NCBI RefSeq assembly: GCF_900608595.1
Contig: NZ_UWYY01000024.1
Coordinates: forward strand, 34,252-98,251
Length of the DNA stretch: 64,000 nucleotides
Direction: 5' to 3'
From: Promicromonospora panici
GTDB taxonomy: Bacteria; Actinomycetota; Actinomycetes; Actinomycetales; Cellulomonadaceae
Program-made: the position numbers and the translations under genes
Notes under the pieces: generated by a model
The model's database searches: none
Seen by the model: only the letters and a program-made list of their open reading frames with translations
What the model was told of the DNA's origin: nothing
Shown here: piece by piece, positions 36,801 to 44,573 of the stretch
Position numbering within the stretch: the stretch's first letter is position 1
How the letters are laid out: each line of letters starts with the position of its first letter

Positions 36801-37151
36801 CCAGCGGCCCAGGTCCTGCCCCTCGCCGTCCGTCGTGTACTGCGGCTCGGTCCGCACGTCGTAGGCGACCTGGTGCGGCACGCCGTCGAGCAGCTCGGCG
36901 AGCACCTGCTGGACCTGCGCGTCCTGGGTGTCCGCCTCGGAGCCCTCCGCGAGGCGGGCGGCGAGCTGCAGCGCGCGGCCGGACGGATCGGCCGCGGCCG
37001 TCCCGTCGCGGGCGCCCGCGGTGGCGGCGGCCTGCGTCCAGCCGACGGTGATCCCGAGGGCGCCCGTCAGGACCGCGACGAGCAGCCACACGAGCGCGAG
37101 CAGCCCGCGGTGCGCCGTCGACCGGCGGGCAAGGAGGGTGGCTCGACTCAC
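33891..37151 (-). CDS. Large FtsX-like permease, second of two paralogues
   Basis: 1086 residues, first gene of the four-gene system. It has an N-terminal helix (LLALVWLLVAVLTGALGITV), an extracytoplasmic region (about 45-290), and a first core with VPLCLLALVGLVALVQVARL followed by the cytoplasmic EGEVALLVSRGAAPGTVTAA. Further helices occur near 380-520. A second extracytoplasmic domain precedes the C-terminal core with LRDRRGEVIVLRAVGLGPAA, the typical FtsX cytoplasmic loop. The composition is very Ala-rich. The promoter should lie in the 37152-37246 region, ahead of the 46-base palindrome in that gap. The substrate is unknown. Confidence 0.88.
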   Translation of the reverse strand: MSRATLLARRSTAHRGLLALVWLLVAVLTGALGITVGWTQAAATAGARDGTAAADPSGRALQLAARLAEGSEADTQDAQVQQVLAELLDGVPHQVAYDVRTEPQYTTDGEGQDLGRWTLALLPAPSRAEALAGAGAESVTVVDGAWPAGQDEAAVQADAAEAAGLAVGDTVRLGVDPERPTATGTPVTVAATWQVTDADDAVWLGDPVTLTGTDGAYPGPVVVSQEVMAGLDTDPFARWTVVPDDAALTPAELPALAALTGEVESTLGEDTTVAPRGLTVSGTLSTTAADLGAALRAADAVALVPLCLLALVGLVALVQVARLLAATREGEVALLVSRGAAPGTVTAAAAVEGALLALTAAAAGGGAAWGALRIVARTDAGAAVSVVTPLVVALAVAVVATATLVLVAALQAQAAVRRQVTDRSGRVRQVAALGTVVLTVAAAAVSVTQLLRYGSPLLTTPDGPRTDPAAAAAPALALAALAVAAMAVLGPATRLWAGLAGRSRGAGGPLAARQVARRLVVYVVPVVLLVLAGGAASLAGGYAGTAERLRADVDVLANGADVRVVAPESGTLDPAPYLPGGQGPGAAAAAAVPVLSGTAYSDSRPVTLLAVPAAAVSHVVRAPAEVLDVGQLGQDLASEGLAEAPALPDGARDVALTMSGRISQTIDLNVQAGAPAHQFDVSLVLAAPDGTLTTVELGQLVEGDGTGGTLGEDTTTHELSGQVPAPPEGQAWRVAALDLDTTPGWSMAEATLSLKGLTAGGEPVAVAGWTPSETLDGADGLELNPDASSGGAELTMPLGDGTSGASRLRLLTTPAAGPVPLLASSSLADALDVAPGDTFEVTLSGTRLPVVAVATSDTVPGALEPYAALLDRGALAAALVREVSAPLMTSEVWLAAGPPGAAAPAGAVARLAQEATAEAETTAASSREQPTVTVPGYGSTDSGVPVRVSFWLAAAGATVLALAGVLAVAVATLRDRRGEVIVLRAVGLGPAAQARARTAELIAVGLVALVVGAVAGWAVARFTVGGLAAATLTGIDAAPPARFVVETAGTGLVVAAALAGLVLVAIGVGGRVAAQARDTTYREEVR

Positions 37152-37246
37152 GGGCTCAAACTAGCCCGCCTCTGTGACACCCACGACGAAATTGTGGCGC
37201 CCGGAGCAAATATCTGACCCGGCCCCGATGCCGGCAGGACCTCACC

Positions 37247-37292
37247 GCGTGATTGTGCCCGGAACTCACGTGAGTTCCGGGCACAATCACGC
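37247..37292. repeat. Perfect 46-base palindrome downstream of gltA
   Basis: Arms 37247-37269 and 37270-37292 are exact reverse complements with no loop. The core is ATTGTGCCCGGAACTCACGT and its inverse. A looped second copy follows at 37319-37360, and a degenerate trace (ATTGTGGCGCCCGGAGCAAA) starts near 37191. Together they fill the gap between gltA (stop 37386) and the FtsX-type operon start (37151). Confidence 0.9.
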
Positions 37293-37318
37293 AGTGGGCG
37301 CCGCCACTCCGAGGGTGC

Positions 37319-37360
37319 GCGGTTGTGCCCGGAAGTCGGGCAGGATCCGGGCACAATCGC
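37319..37360. repeat. Second ATTGTGCCCGGA word pair, looped
   Basis: The left arm GCGGTTGTGCCCGGA and the right arm CCGGGCACAATCGC flank a loop with GTCGGGCAGG. It ends about 26 bases after the gltA stop, the same distance as for the glgP and tyrA elements. It could terminate gltA transcription. Confidence 0.75.
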
Positions 37361-37385
37361 TCGGTGAGCGCGCAGCGCGGGTCGG

Positions 37386-38693
37386 TCAGCGCATTCCGGA
37401 CGGGATGTACGGGCGCTCCGTGGCGCCCGTGTATACCTGGCGCGGGCGGCCGATCTTGGTCTGCGGGTCCTTGATCATCTCGCGCCACTGCGCGATCCAG
37501 CCGGGCATGCGGCCCAGCGCGAACAGCGGCGTGAACATGGCCGGCTCGAAGCCCATGGCCTTGTAGATGAGGCCCGTGTAGAAGTCGACGTTCGGGTACA
37601 GCTTGCGCTCCACGAAGTAGTCGTCCGAGAGAGCGATCTCCTCCAGGCCGCGCGCGATGTCGAGCAGCTCGTCCTTGGCGCCGAGCTTGTCGAGCACCTC
37701 GTCGGCGGACTTCTTCACGATCGCCGCGCGCGGGTCGTAGGACTTGTAGACGCGGTGGCCGAAGCCCATCAGCCGCACGCCGTCCTGCTTGTTCTTGACC
37801 TTTTCCATAAAGGTCTCGACCGTCTCGCCACCCGAGCGGATCTTCTCGAGCATGGTCAGCACCGCCTCGTTCGCACCGCCGTGCGCCGGGCCGGACAGCG
37901 CGTTCACGCCCGCCGCCACTGATGCGTACAGGGTCGCGTTGGACGAGCCGACGACGCGCACCGTGGACGTCGAGCAGTTCTGCTCGTGGTCCGCGTGCAG
38001 CACGAGCAGCTTCTCCAGGGCGTCCACGATCATCGGGTCGGCCTCGTAGGCCTCGTACGGCGTCGCGAACGTCATGCGCAGGAAGTCCTCGACGTAGCCG
38101 CGCGAGTAGTCCGGGTACAGCAGCGGCTCGCCCACGCGGCGACGGTGCAGGTAGGACGTGATGGTCCGCGTCTTCGCGAGCAGCAGCACGGTGGCCAGGT
38201 CGACCTGCTCGTCGTCGGCCGGGTCGAGCGACTCCGGGTAGAACGTGGACAGCGCGTTCACCGCGGACGCGAGCACGGCCATCGGGTGCGCGTTCCGGGG
38301 GAAGGTGCCCATGAACGTGCGGAAGTCCTCGTGCACCAGGGTGTGGCGGTTGACCCGCTCGGTGAACGAGTCCAGCTCCGACGGGCTCGGCAGCTCGCCG
38401 TAGATCAGCAGGTAGGCGACCTCGAGGAAGCCCGACCCGGCCGCCAGCTGGTCGATCGGGTACCCGCGGTAGCGCAGGATGCCGGCGTCGCCGTCGATAT
38501 ACGTGATCGCCGACTCGCAAGAGGCCGTGTTCATGAAGCCCGGATCAACCGTGACCAGACCTGTGTCCTTGAGCAGTGACGACACCACAATGCCGTCGTT
38601 GCCCTCGCTCGCGGCGACGACAGGCAGGGTGTGAGTGGTTCCGTTGACGGCGAGCTCGACGCGGCTCGAGCCGTCCACCGGTGTGGAGGTCAT
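37386..38693 (-). CDS. gltA: Citrate synthase (type II)
   Basis: Condenses acetyl-CoA with oxaloacetate, entry step of the citric acid cycle. Catalytic His271 (GPAHGGANE), His313 (MGFGHRVYKSYDPRA), and Asp370 (YPNVDFYTG) are in place. The N-terminal beta-rich segment (RVELAVNGTTHTLPV) and 435-residue length mark the hexameric, NADH-sensitive class seen in Gram-negative bacteria and actinobacteria. The start ATG at 38691-38693 has an AGGAAGGAAG ribosome site. A longer frame adds 39 unlike residues. It is downstream of dapC by 113 bases, likely with its own promoter. Confidence 0.97.
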   Translation of the reverse strand: MTSTPVDGSSRVELAVNGTTHTLPVVAASEGNDGIVVSSLLKDTGLVTVDPGFMNTASCESAITYIDGDAGILRYRGYPIDQLAAGSGFLEVAYLLIYGELPSPSELDSFTERVNRHTLVHEDFRTFMGTFPRNAHPMAVLASAVNALSTFYPESLDPADDEQVDLATVLLLAKTRTITSYLHRRRVGEPLLYPDYSRGYVEDFLRMTFATPYEAYEADPMIVDALEKLLVLHADHEQNCSTSTVRVVGSSNATLYASVAAGVNALSGPAHGGANEAVLTMLEKIRSGGETVETFMEKVKNKQDGVRLMGFGHRVYKSYDPRAAIVKKSADEVLDKLGAKDELLDIARGLEEIALSDDYFVERKLYPNVDFYTGLIYKAMGFEPAMFTPLFALGRMPGWIAQWREMIKDPQTKIGRPRQVYTGATERPYIPSGMR

Positions 38694-38806
38694 GTCTTCC
38701 TTCCTGAATGGCGCACGAGGGACGCTGCTGTGAAGAAAGCTGACGGGCAGCGTCGACCTGGGGCACGACAGTATCGCGCCTTGCTCTCGTTTTTCCAATC
38801 CTTCGG

Positions 38807-39937
38807 TCAAGCCTCTGTGAGACGTGACACAGCATCGGCAATCTGCGCGTCAGTGGAGGTCAGTGCCACGCGCGTGTGCTTGTCATCGCCGTACAAATGC
38901 CCGGGCGCGGTGAGAATGCCGCGTTCCGCGAACCATTCTGCTATCTGCAGACCGGAACGGCCGTCCGGGGCAGCGGTCCAGAGATATAAACCCGCCCCCG
39001 ACTCGTCCACGACGAAACCCGCGGTGGCGATCGCCGCGGCGAGCACCTTGCGCCGGGCGCCGTAGATCTCCCGCTGGACGGCGACGTGCTCGTCGTCGGA
39101 CAGCGCCGCCGTCATCGCCGCCTGCACCGGGGCAGGCACGATGAGGCCGAGGTGCTTGCGGGTCTGCGTAAGGTCGGCGATCACCGCGGCGTCGCCCGCC
39201 AGGAACGCGGCCCGGTAGCCCGCGATGCTGGACTGCTTCGACAGGGAGTACGCAGCGAGCAGGCCCTGGTGCGAACCCCCGCACACGCGCGGGTCGAGGA
39301 CAGACGGGACGCCGCCCCGGCCCGTCTCAGGATCGCGGGGATGGTCCCACGCCAGCTCGGCGTAGCACTCGTCGGAGACGACGACGGCGCCGATGGCGCG
39401 CGCAGCCTCGACCACCTCACGCAGGGCCTCGACACCCAGCACCCGGCCCGTCGGGTTCCCCGGCGAGTTGACCCACACCATGCGCACGTCGTCACGGCCG
39501 GCCCAGTCGGCGACGTCGTCCGTCGCGAGCGGGGTGGCTCCCGCCGCCCGGATGCCCGCCACGTAGGTCGGGTAGGCGACGGAGGGGTGCACCACCACGT
39601 CGCCCGGGCCGAGGTGCAGCAGCGAGGGCAGCAGGCCCACCAGCTCCTTGGAGCCGATGGTCGGCAGCACCGCGGCGGGGTCGAGGCCGGGCACGCCGCG
39701 GCGTCGGGCGAACCAGTCCGCGACGGCCTGGCGCAGCGCGGGCGTACCCGCGGTCATCGGGTAGCCCGGCGCGTTCGACGCCGCTTCGAGCGCGTGCCGC
39801 ACGACGTCGGGTGTCGGGTCCACGGGCGTACCCATGGAGAGGTCGACCAGGCCACCCGGGTGGGACTTCGCCGTCGCCGTGATGCCGGCGATCGAGTCCC
39901 AGGGGTAGGGCAGGTCTGAGAGGTCGTGCAGACCCAC
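38807..39937 (-). CDS. dapC: Succinyldiaminopimelate transaminase (DapC)
   Basis: Class I/II PLP aminotransferase for the succinylase route to meso-diaminopimelate and lysine. The PLP lysine is Lys234 (AYSLSKQSSIAGYR), with the cofactor-binding PGNPTG at 159-164 (Asn161) and SDECYAELAW at 188-197. It has 376 residues. The fdxA-dapC order is the same as the ferredoxin-aminotransferase pair of mycobacteria (Rv1177-Rv1178), which supports the assignment. Only one base separates the fdxA stop from its ATG, so the two are one operon. Confidence 0.93.
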   Translation of the reverse strand: MGLHDLSDLPYPWDSIAGITATAKSHPGGLVDLSMGTPVDPTPDVVRHALEAASNAPGYPMTAGTPALRQAVADWFARRRGVPGLDPAAVLPTIGSKELVGLLPSLLHLGPGDVVVHPSVAYPTYVAGIRAAGATPLATDDVADWAGRDDVRMVWVNSPGNPTGRVLGVEALREVVEAARAIGAVVVSDECYAELAWDHPRDPETGRGGVPSVLDPRVCGGSHQGLLAAYSLSKQSSIAGYRAAFLAGDAAVIADLTQTRKHLGLIVPAPVQAAMTAALSDDEHVAVQREIYGARRKVLAAAIATAGFVVDESGAGLYLWTAAPDGRSGLQIAEWFAERGILTAPGHLYGDDKHTRVALTSTDAQIADAVSRLTEA

Positions 39938-39938
39938 G

Positions 39939-40256
39939 TCAGGCCTGGGGCGGGAGGGCCGCGATCATCGGGTCATCCTTCTCGATGACGCCCATCTTCG
40001 CGGCGCCGCCGGGCGAGCCCAGGTCGTCGAAGAACTCGACGTTGGCGCGGTAGTAGTCCTTCCACTCATCGGGGACGTCGTCCTCGTAGTAGATGGCCTC
40101 CACCGGGCAGACCGGCTCGCAGGCGCCGCAGTCGACGCACTCGTCCGGGTGGATGTACAGGGAGCGGCTGCCCTCGTAGATGCAGTCCACGGGACACTCC
40201 TCGATGCACGCCCGGTCCTTGACGTCGACGCACGGCTGAGCGATCACGTAGGTCAC
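39939..40256 (-). CDS. fdxA: 7Fe-8S ferredoxin
   Basis: 105-residue electron carrier with one 3Fe-4S and one 4Fe-4S cluster. The cysteine pattern matches Azotobacter FdI: Cys9, Cys17 and Cys50 for the 3Fe cluster; Cys21, Cys40, Cys43 and Cys46 for the 4Fe cluster; Cys25 is the extra cysteine. The C-terminal tail with DDPMIAALPPQA is usual in actinobacteria. It is the first gene of the fdxA-dapC operon and is divergent from the SH3-like gene across 137 bases. Confidence 0.96.
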   Translation of the reverse strand: MTYVIAQPCVDVKDRACIEECPVDCIYEGSRSLYIHPDECVDCGACEPVCPVEAIYYEDDVPDEWKDYYRANVEFFDDLGSPGGAAKMGVIEKDDPMIAALPPQA

Positions 40257-40393
40257 TTCGAGGGTGTCCTTCCACTTCCGGACTGAGGATCATGCATAGG
40301 CAGACCGCGGGACGGGCCCTGCGGCGCGATCCTAGTATCTCCCGGGAGACGCGCAGATCCCCACCGGTCTCACGCAGCGGAAAGAGAACCGAC

Positions 40394-40696
40394 GTGACAT
40401 TCGCTACACCGCCCGCCCCGGAGGGTGGCTGGCGTGCCCTCCGGCCCGGCACACGAGTGGTGGTCCGGCGCCGGCTGGCGCCGTCCGGCCCCGTCGTGTC
40501 CGACGGCGGCACGGCCCACCGCTGGACGGATCTGATCGGTTTCGTCGTGGAAGTGTCCGACGCCGGACTGCGGCTGCGCACCGATCCTGCACCCGGTCGC
40601 GGGGACCCGCAGGAAGTCGATGTGGCAGCCGCCGAGATAGCGGCCGCCAAGCCGGTCCCGCCGCGGCCGGTCAGGCGTTCTGGTCCACCCAGATGA
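40394..40696 (+). CDS. Small SH3-like protein, stand-alone N-terminal domain of Rv0428c-type GNATs
   Basis: 100 residues from GTG 40394 behind GGAAAGAGAA. The pattern GTRVVVRRRLAP, WTDLIGFVVEVSDAGLRLRT, the acidic-to-valine strand QEVDVAAAEIAAAKPVPPRP matches the small SH3-like barrel that precedes GNAT acetyltransferase domains in actinobacterial Rv0428c-like proteins (from memory, unverified). Here the chain stops right after the KPVPPRP linker and no GNAT domain follows, so it is either a free domain or a remnant. Its 3' end overlaps the 3' end of the convergent ferredoxin gene by 26 bases. Confidence 0.75.
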   Translation: MTFATPPAPEGGWRALRPGTRVVVRRRLAPSGPVVSDGGTAHRWTDLIGFVVEVSDAGLRLRTDPAPGRGDPQEVDVAAAEIAAAKPVPPRPVRRSGPPR

Positions 40697-40868
40697 CGCC
40701 CGTCGGGCACATGCTCATCGCCTCCTGCACCGCGAAGTCGAGCTCGGCGGCCGGGCGCTCGTCGAGCAGGATGACCCGGTCGTCGTCGTCCTGCCCGAAC
40801 ACGTCAGGTGCGAGCAGGGCACACTGGCCGGCGCCACAGCAGGCGTCACGGTCCACGTTGATCTTCAT
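40671..40868 (-). CDS. 3Fe-4S ferredoxin
   Basis: 65-residue ferredoxin with cysteines at 10/11, 16 and 54 (DACCGAGQC and MSMCPTGVI), the single-cluster 3Fe-4S type that often serves cytochromes P450. No P450 or ferredoxin reductase is encoded in the window, so the partner is unknown. The ATG at 40866-40868 is preceded by GGGGAGAG. Convergent overlap with the SH3-like gene spans 26 bases. Confidence 0.92.
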   Translation of the reverse strand: MKINVDRDACCGAGQCALLAPDVFGQDDDDRVILLDERPAAELDFAVQEAMSMCPTGVIWVDQNA

Positions 40869-40927
40869 GGACCCACTCTCCCCACCCCAGGGCCAGTTCA
40901 CCTAATCGGCCAGGCGCCTCCGGGCGC

Positions 40928-40983
40928 CGAACGTAGGAGTAGTCGTCCTCTCAGCGGCGAGAGTGCGACTACTCCTACGTTCG
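40928..40983. repeat. GAACGTAGGAGTAGTCG inverted repeat downstream of glgP
   Basis: Perfect 18-base arms, CGAACGTAGGAGTAGTCG (40928-40945) and its inverse (40966-40983), enclose an inner CTCTC/GAGAG stem. It ends 26 bases past the glgP stop and also lies upstream of the small ferredoxin gene. Probable 3'-end hairpin. Confidence 0.87.
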
Positions 40984-41008
40984 ACGGATCACCTATCCAG
41001 TCAGGCGG

Positions 41009-43591
41009 TCAGGCGTTCGCCACCAGGCCCAGTTCCGCCACGCTTGCCAGGTGCCGGTGCTTCGGCACGATCCGGACCGTGTAGCCGAACGGGCCGGACG
41101 TGTCCAGGTCGACCTCGCCGCCGAACGCGTGCCGCCCCGCCTCGTACGTCTCGGCCAGGGCGAGCGGCTCGGCGGTGAACTCGTCGATGACGTCGGCCTC
41201 GGTGACCCGGCCGTGCACGACCTGCACGTCGACGTCGTCGGGCGACAGCGCGCCGAGCGAGACGTACGCCCGCACCCTGAGGCGGTCGCCGACCTGCACG
41301 GCCTCACCGATGCCGGCGGACTCCACGTGGTCCACCCGAACCTGGGGCCACGCGCCCCGCACGTGGGCCTTCCAGCCCGCCAGGTCCTTCGCGGCGGCGA
41401 AGCTGTCGGCCGCGAGCAGCCGACCCGCCTCGGCCGCAGGGGCGTACAGCCCGTGCACGTACTCCGAGACCATGCGCGTGGCCTGCACCTTCGGGCCCAG
41501 CGTTGCGAGCGTGTGCCGCACCATCTCGAGCCAGCGGCCCGGCACGCCGTCGGTCCGGTCGTAGAACGCGGGCGCCACCTGGGACTCCACCAGGTCGTAC
41601 AGCGCGGCGGCCTCCAGGTCGTCCCGGCGGTCGGCGTCCTCGACGCCGTCGGCCGTGGGGATCCCCCAGCCGTTCTCACCGTCGTACCACTCGGCCCACC
41701 AGCCGTCCTCGATCGAGAGGTTCAGGCCGCCGTTGAGCGCGGACTTCATGCCCGACGTGCCCGAGGCCTCGAGCGGCCGCAGCGGGTTGTTCAGCCAGAC
41801 GTCGCAGCCCGGGTACAGCGACTGCGCCATGCCGATGTCGTAGTTCGGCAGGAAGACGATGCGGTGCCGCACCTCCGGGTCGTCGGCGAACCGGACGAGC
41901 TGCTGGATCAGCCGCTTGCCGGAGTCGTCGGCCGGGTGCGACTTGCCCGCCACGACCAGTTGCACGGGCCGCTCCGGGTGCAGCAGGAGCGCCTTCAGCC
42001 GGGCGGTGTCGCGCAGCATGAGCGTGAGCCGCTTGTAGGTCGGCACCCGGCGGGCGAATCCGATGGTCAGCACGTCGGGCGACAGGACGTCGTCGACCCA
42101 GCCGAGCTCGGCCGGGGACGCCCCGCGCTCGCGCCACGACGCGTAGACGCGGCGGCGGGCCTCGGTCACGAGCTCGCCGCGCATCTCGCCGCGCAGGGCC
42201 CATAGCTCGGCGTCGGACACCCGGCTCGTGTCCAGCCAGTGCCCCGAGGCCTCGGGCGCCGTGATCTCGTCCAGGCCCATCCGCTCCGCCTCGACGGCCG
42301 CGAGCCGCGGCGCGACCCAGGTGGGCGAGTGCACGCCGTTGGTGACCGACGTGATCGGCACCTCGCGCGGGTCGAACCCGGGCCACAGGCCCTCGAACAT
42401 CTCCCGCGAGACCTGGCCGTGCAGCAGCGACACACCGTTCGCGCGGCCGCCGAGCCGCAGGCCCATCACGGCCATGTTGAACACGGTGGGGTCACCGCCG
42501 TCGTAGTCCTCGGAGCCGAGAGCCAGCACGCTCTCCAGCGGCACGCCTTCCATCGTGTTGTCGCCGCCGAAGTAGGCGGTGACCAGGTCCTTCGGGAACC
42601 GGTCGATGCCGGCGGGCACGGGCGTGTGGGTGGTGAACACCGTGGCGGCGCGCACCGCCTCGTGCGCCTCGCCGATGCTCAGTCCCGACCCGACGAGCTC
42701 CCGGATCCGCTCGACCCCGAGGAAGCCCGCGTGGCCCTCGTTGGTGTGATAGACCTCCGGCTCCGGCGCGCCGGTGAGCCGCGACCAGGCGCGCAGTGCG
42801 CGCACGCCGCCCACGCCGAGCAACAGCTCCTGCTGCAGGCGGTGCTCGCCGCCACCCCCGTAGAGGCGGTCGGTCACCTTGCGGGCGGCCTCGTCGTTCT
42901 CGGGCACGTTCGAGTCGAGCAGCAGCAGCGGCACCCGGCCGACGGCGGCGACCCAGACGTGCGCGTGCAGCGTGCGGCCGCCCGGCAGGTCGAGGGAGAT
43001 GCCGACGGGTGTGCCGTCCTCCTCCCGCAGCACCGCGAGCGGCAGGCCGTCCGGGTCGAGGAGCGGGTAGGTCTCCACCTGCCAGGCGTCGCGGGTCAGC
43101 GACTGCCGGAAGTAGCCGGCGCCGTACAGCAGGCCCACGCCCACGATGGGCACACCCATGTCGGACGCGCTCTTCAGATGGTCACCGGCCAGGATGCCGA
43201 GGCCGCCCGAGTACTGCGGCAGCACCGAGGTGATGCCGAACTCCGGCGAGAAGTAGGCGATGGCGCGCGGCAGCTCGCCACCGGATCCCGCAGCCTGGCG
43301 CTGGTACCACCGCGGGTCGCGCAGGTAGCGCTGCAGGTCCTCGGACGCCGCACGCACCCGGCCCGTGAACTCGTCGGAGGCCGCGAGCGCCTCGAGGCGC
43401 TCGGACCCGAGCGCCGCGAGCAGTGCGACGGGGTCGCCCCGGACATCGGACCAGAGCTCCGGATCGATGCTCGCGAACAGCTCGCGCGTGGGCGCGTGCC
43501 AGGACCAGCGAAGGTTCTGGGCCAGCTCGTCGAGCGCTGCGAGCTGCTCGGGGAGGACCGTGCGGACGGTGAATCTGCGGATCGCTCTCAC
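41009..43591 (-). CDS. glgP: Alpha-glucan (glycogen) phosphorylase
   Basis: Releases glucose-1-phosphate from non-reducing ends of alpha-1,4-glucan; GT35 family. The PLP lysine is Lys616 in EASGTSGMKSALNGG, and the following NLSIEDGWWAEW is diagnostic. The N-terminal region is the bacterial/archaeal form (NLRWSWHAPTRELF, then IAYFSPEFGITSVLPQYSGG). It has 860 residues from GTG 43589-43591; the upstream frame extension has no similarity. In mycobacteria glgP neighbours glgE; here glgE is 9 kb away, but the functional link through maltosyl primers and phosphorolysis of the same glucan holds. Confidence 0.95.
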   Translation of the reverse strand: MRAIRRFTVRTVLPEQLAALDELAQNLRWSWHAPTRELFASIDPELWSDVRGDPVALLAALGSERLEALAASDEFTGRVRAASEDLQRYLRDPRWYQRQAAGSGGELPRAIAYFSPEFGITSVLPQYSGGLGILAGDHLKSASDMGVPIVGVGLLYGAGYFRQSLTRDAWQVETYPLLDPDGLPLAVLREEDGTPVGISLDLPGGRTLHAHVWVAAVGRVPLLLLDSNVPENDEAARKVTDRLYGGGGEHRLQQELLLGVGGVRALRAWSRLTGAPEPEVYHTNEGHAGFLGVERIRELVGSGLSIGEAHEAVRAATVFTTHTPVPAGIDRFPKDLVTAYFGGDNTMEGVPLESVLALGSEDYDGGDPTVFNMAVMGLRLGGRANGVSLLHGQVSREMFEGLWPGFDPREVPITSVTNGVHSPTWVAPRLAAVEAERMGLDEITAPEASGHWLDTSRVSDAELWALRGEMRGELVTEARRRVYASWRERGASPAELGWVDDVLSPDVLTIGFARRVPTYKRLTLMLRDTARLKALLLHPERPVQLVVAGKSHPADDSGKRLIQQLVRFADDPEVRHRIVFLPNYDIGMAQSLYPGCDVWLNNPLRPLEASGTSGMKSALNGGLNLSIEDGWWAEWYDGENGWGIPTADGVEDADRRDDLEAAALYDLVESQVAPAFYDRTDGVPGRWLEMVRHTLATLGPKVQATRMVSEYVHGLYAPAAEAGRLLAADSFAAAKDLAGWKAHVRGAWPQVRVDHVESAGIGEAVQVGDRLRVRAYVSLGALSPDDVDVQVVHGRVTEADVIDEFTAEPLALAETYEAGRHAFGGEVDLDTSGPFGYTVRIVPKHRHLASVAELGLVANA

Positions 43592-43642
43592 CGGCAGAAC
43601 ACTACGCACATGTCCGGGCGAACACACCTCCCGGGTTGTGGA

Positions 43643-44443
43643 TCACGGCAGGGTGAGCGGCAGCTTCTGCCCGTCGAGAACGTGCTGGCAGTCGCACTCG
43701 TCGTCCGGCAGGGCGGCCACCGTGGCTTGCAGGACGCCGGAGAGCTCGGTGATGTTGCGCGCGAACAGCTCCAGGACCGCCTCCTGCGTCACGTGCTCGC
43801 CGCCCTCGACCCCCGCGTCCGCGTCCGTGACGAGCGCGAGCGTCGTGCAGCAGAGCGCCAGCTCGCGGGCCAGCGCCGTCTCGGGCATGGCGGTCATGTT
43901 GACGATGGTCCCGCCGTCCCGGGCGTTGCGCCGCGACTCCGCACGTGACGAGAACCGGGGGCCCTGGATGACCACCATCGTGCCGCCGTCCACGGCGGGC
44001 AGCGGCCCGGCCTGTGCCGCGGCGGCCGCGGCGACCCGGCCGCGGGGGCAGTACGGGTCGGCGAACGGGACGTGCACCACTGGTCCCTCCACGTCGTAGT
44101 ACGTGTGCTCGCGGCCCCAGGTGCGGTCGATCACCTGGTCCGGTACGACGACCGTGCCCGCAGTCAGCTCCGGCACCAGACCGCCGACCGCGCACGCCGT
44201 CACCAACTGCCGGACGCCGAGGGCGCGCAGCGCCCAGAGGTTCGCCCGGTAGGGGATGCGATGGGGCGCGAACCGGTGGTCGGCGCCGTGCCGGGGCAGG
44301 AACACCACCTCGCGTCCGCCCAGCATGCCGCGGGCGGGAGCTTCGGACGGCGGGCCGTAGGGGGTGTCGACGGTGACCGCTTCCGTGTCGGTCAGCAGCC
44401 GGTACATGCCAGATCCGCCGATGACCCCGATAGGTGCGCTCAT
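43643..44443 (-). CDS. S-methyl-5'-thioadenosine/purine nucleoside phosphorylase family
   Basis: 266-residue PNP/MTAP-family enzyme. GVIGGSGMYRLL (6-17) is the phosphate-binding start, FLPRHGADHRFAPHRIPYRAN the next conserved block (in two parts), QGPRFSSRAES and VNMTAMPETALARE the substrate-site blocks, and TDADAGVEGGEHV the purine-end loop. The NMTxxPE motif favours methylthioadenosine phosphorylase, but TDADAG instead of the usual TDYD, and EGPRF replaced by QGPRF, leave a 6-oxopurine preference possible. It cleaves the nucleoside with phosphate, feeding methionine or purine salvage. It is 51 bases before glgP on the same strand and divergent from the epimerase gene. Confidence 0.85.
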   Translation of the reverse strand: MSAPIGVIGGSGMYRLLTDTEAVTVDTPYGPPSEAPARGMLGGREVVFLPRHGADHRFAPHRIPYRANLWALRALGVRQLVTACAVGGLVPELTAGTVVVPDQVIDRTWGREHTYYDVEGPVVHVPFADPYCPRGRVAAAAAAQAGPLPAVDGGTMVVIQGPRFSSRAESRRNARDGGTIVNMTAMPETALARELALCCTTLALVTDADAGVEGGEHVTQEAVLELFARNITELSGVLQATVAALPDDECDCQHVLDGQKLPLTLP

Positions 44444-44495
44444 GGCCCCCAGGCTAGGACCGATGGTCTGCGCGGGCGGCCCGGTGCTCCCGCCG

Positions 44496-44511
44496 TCAGG
44501 AGATGTTCAGG
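44496..44511 (+). promoter_or_regulatory. Putative regulator site 1, TCAGG-N6-TCAGG
   Basis: TCAGG at 44496-44500 and TCAGG at 44507-44511 form a direct repeat with 11-base period, 62 bases before the epimerase ATG. The same arrangement occurs before the glycosyltransferase (47551) and the membrane GT-C-like gene (52682, opposite strand). An 11-base period is typical of OmpR/PhoB-family binding. Confidence 0.6.
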
Positions 44512-44573
44512 TACGGGCGCTCGCGCCGGCCGAGCGTCGGGGGTTGACTCGTGACCGAGCGAAGGGAGCAGGG

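Noticed and set aside
40671..40868. The 3Fe-4S ferredoxin as part of a cytochrome P450 system
   Set aside because: No P450 or ferredoxin reductase gene is present in the window.
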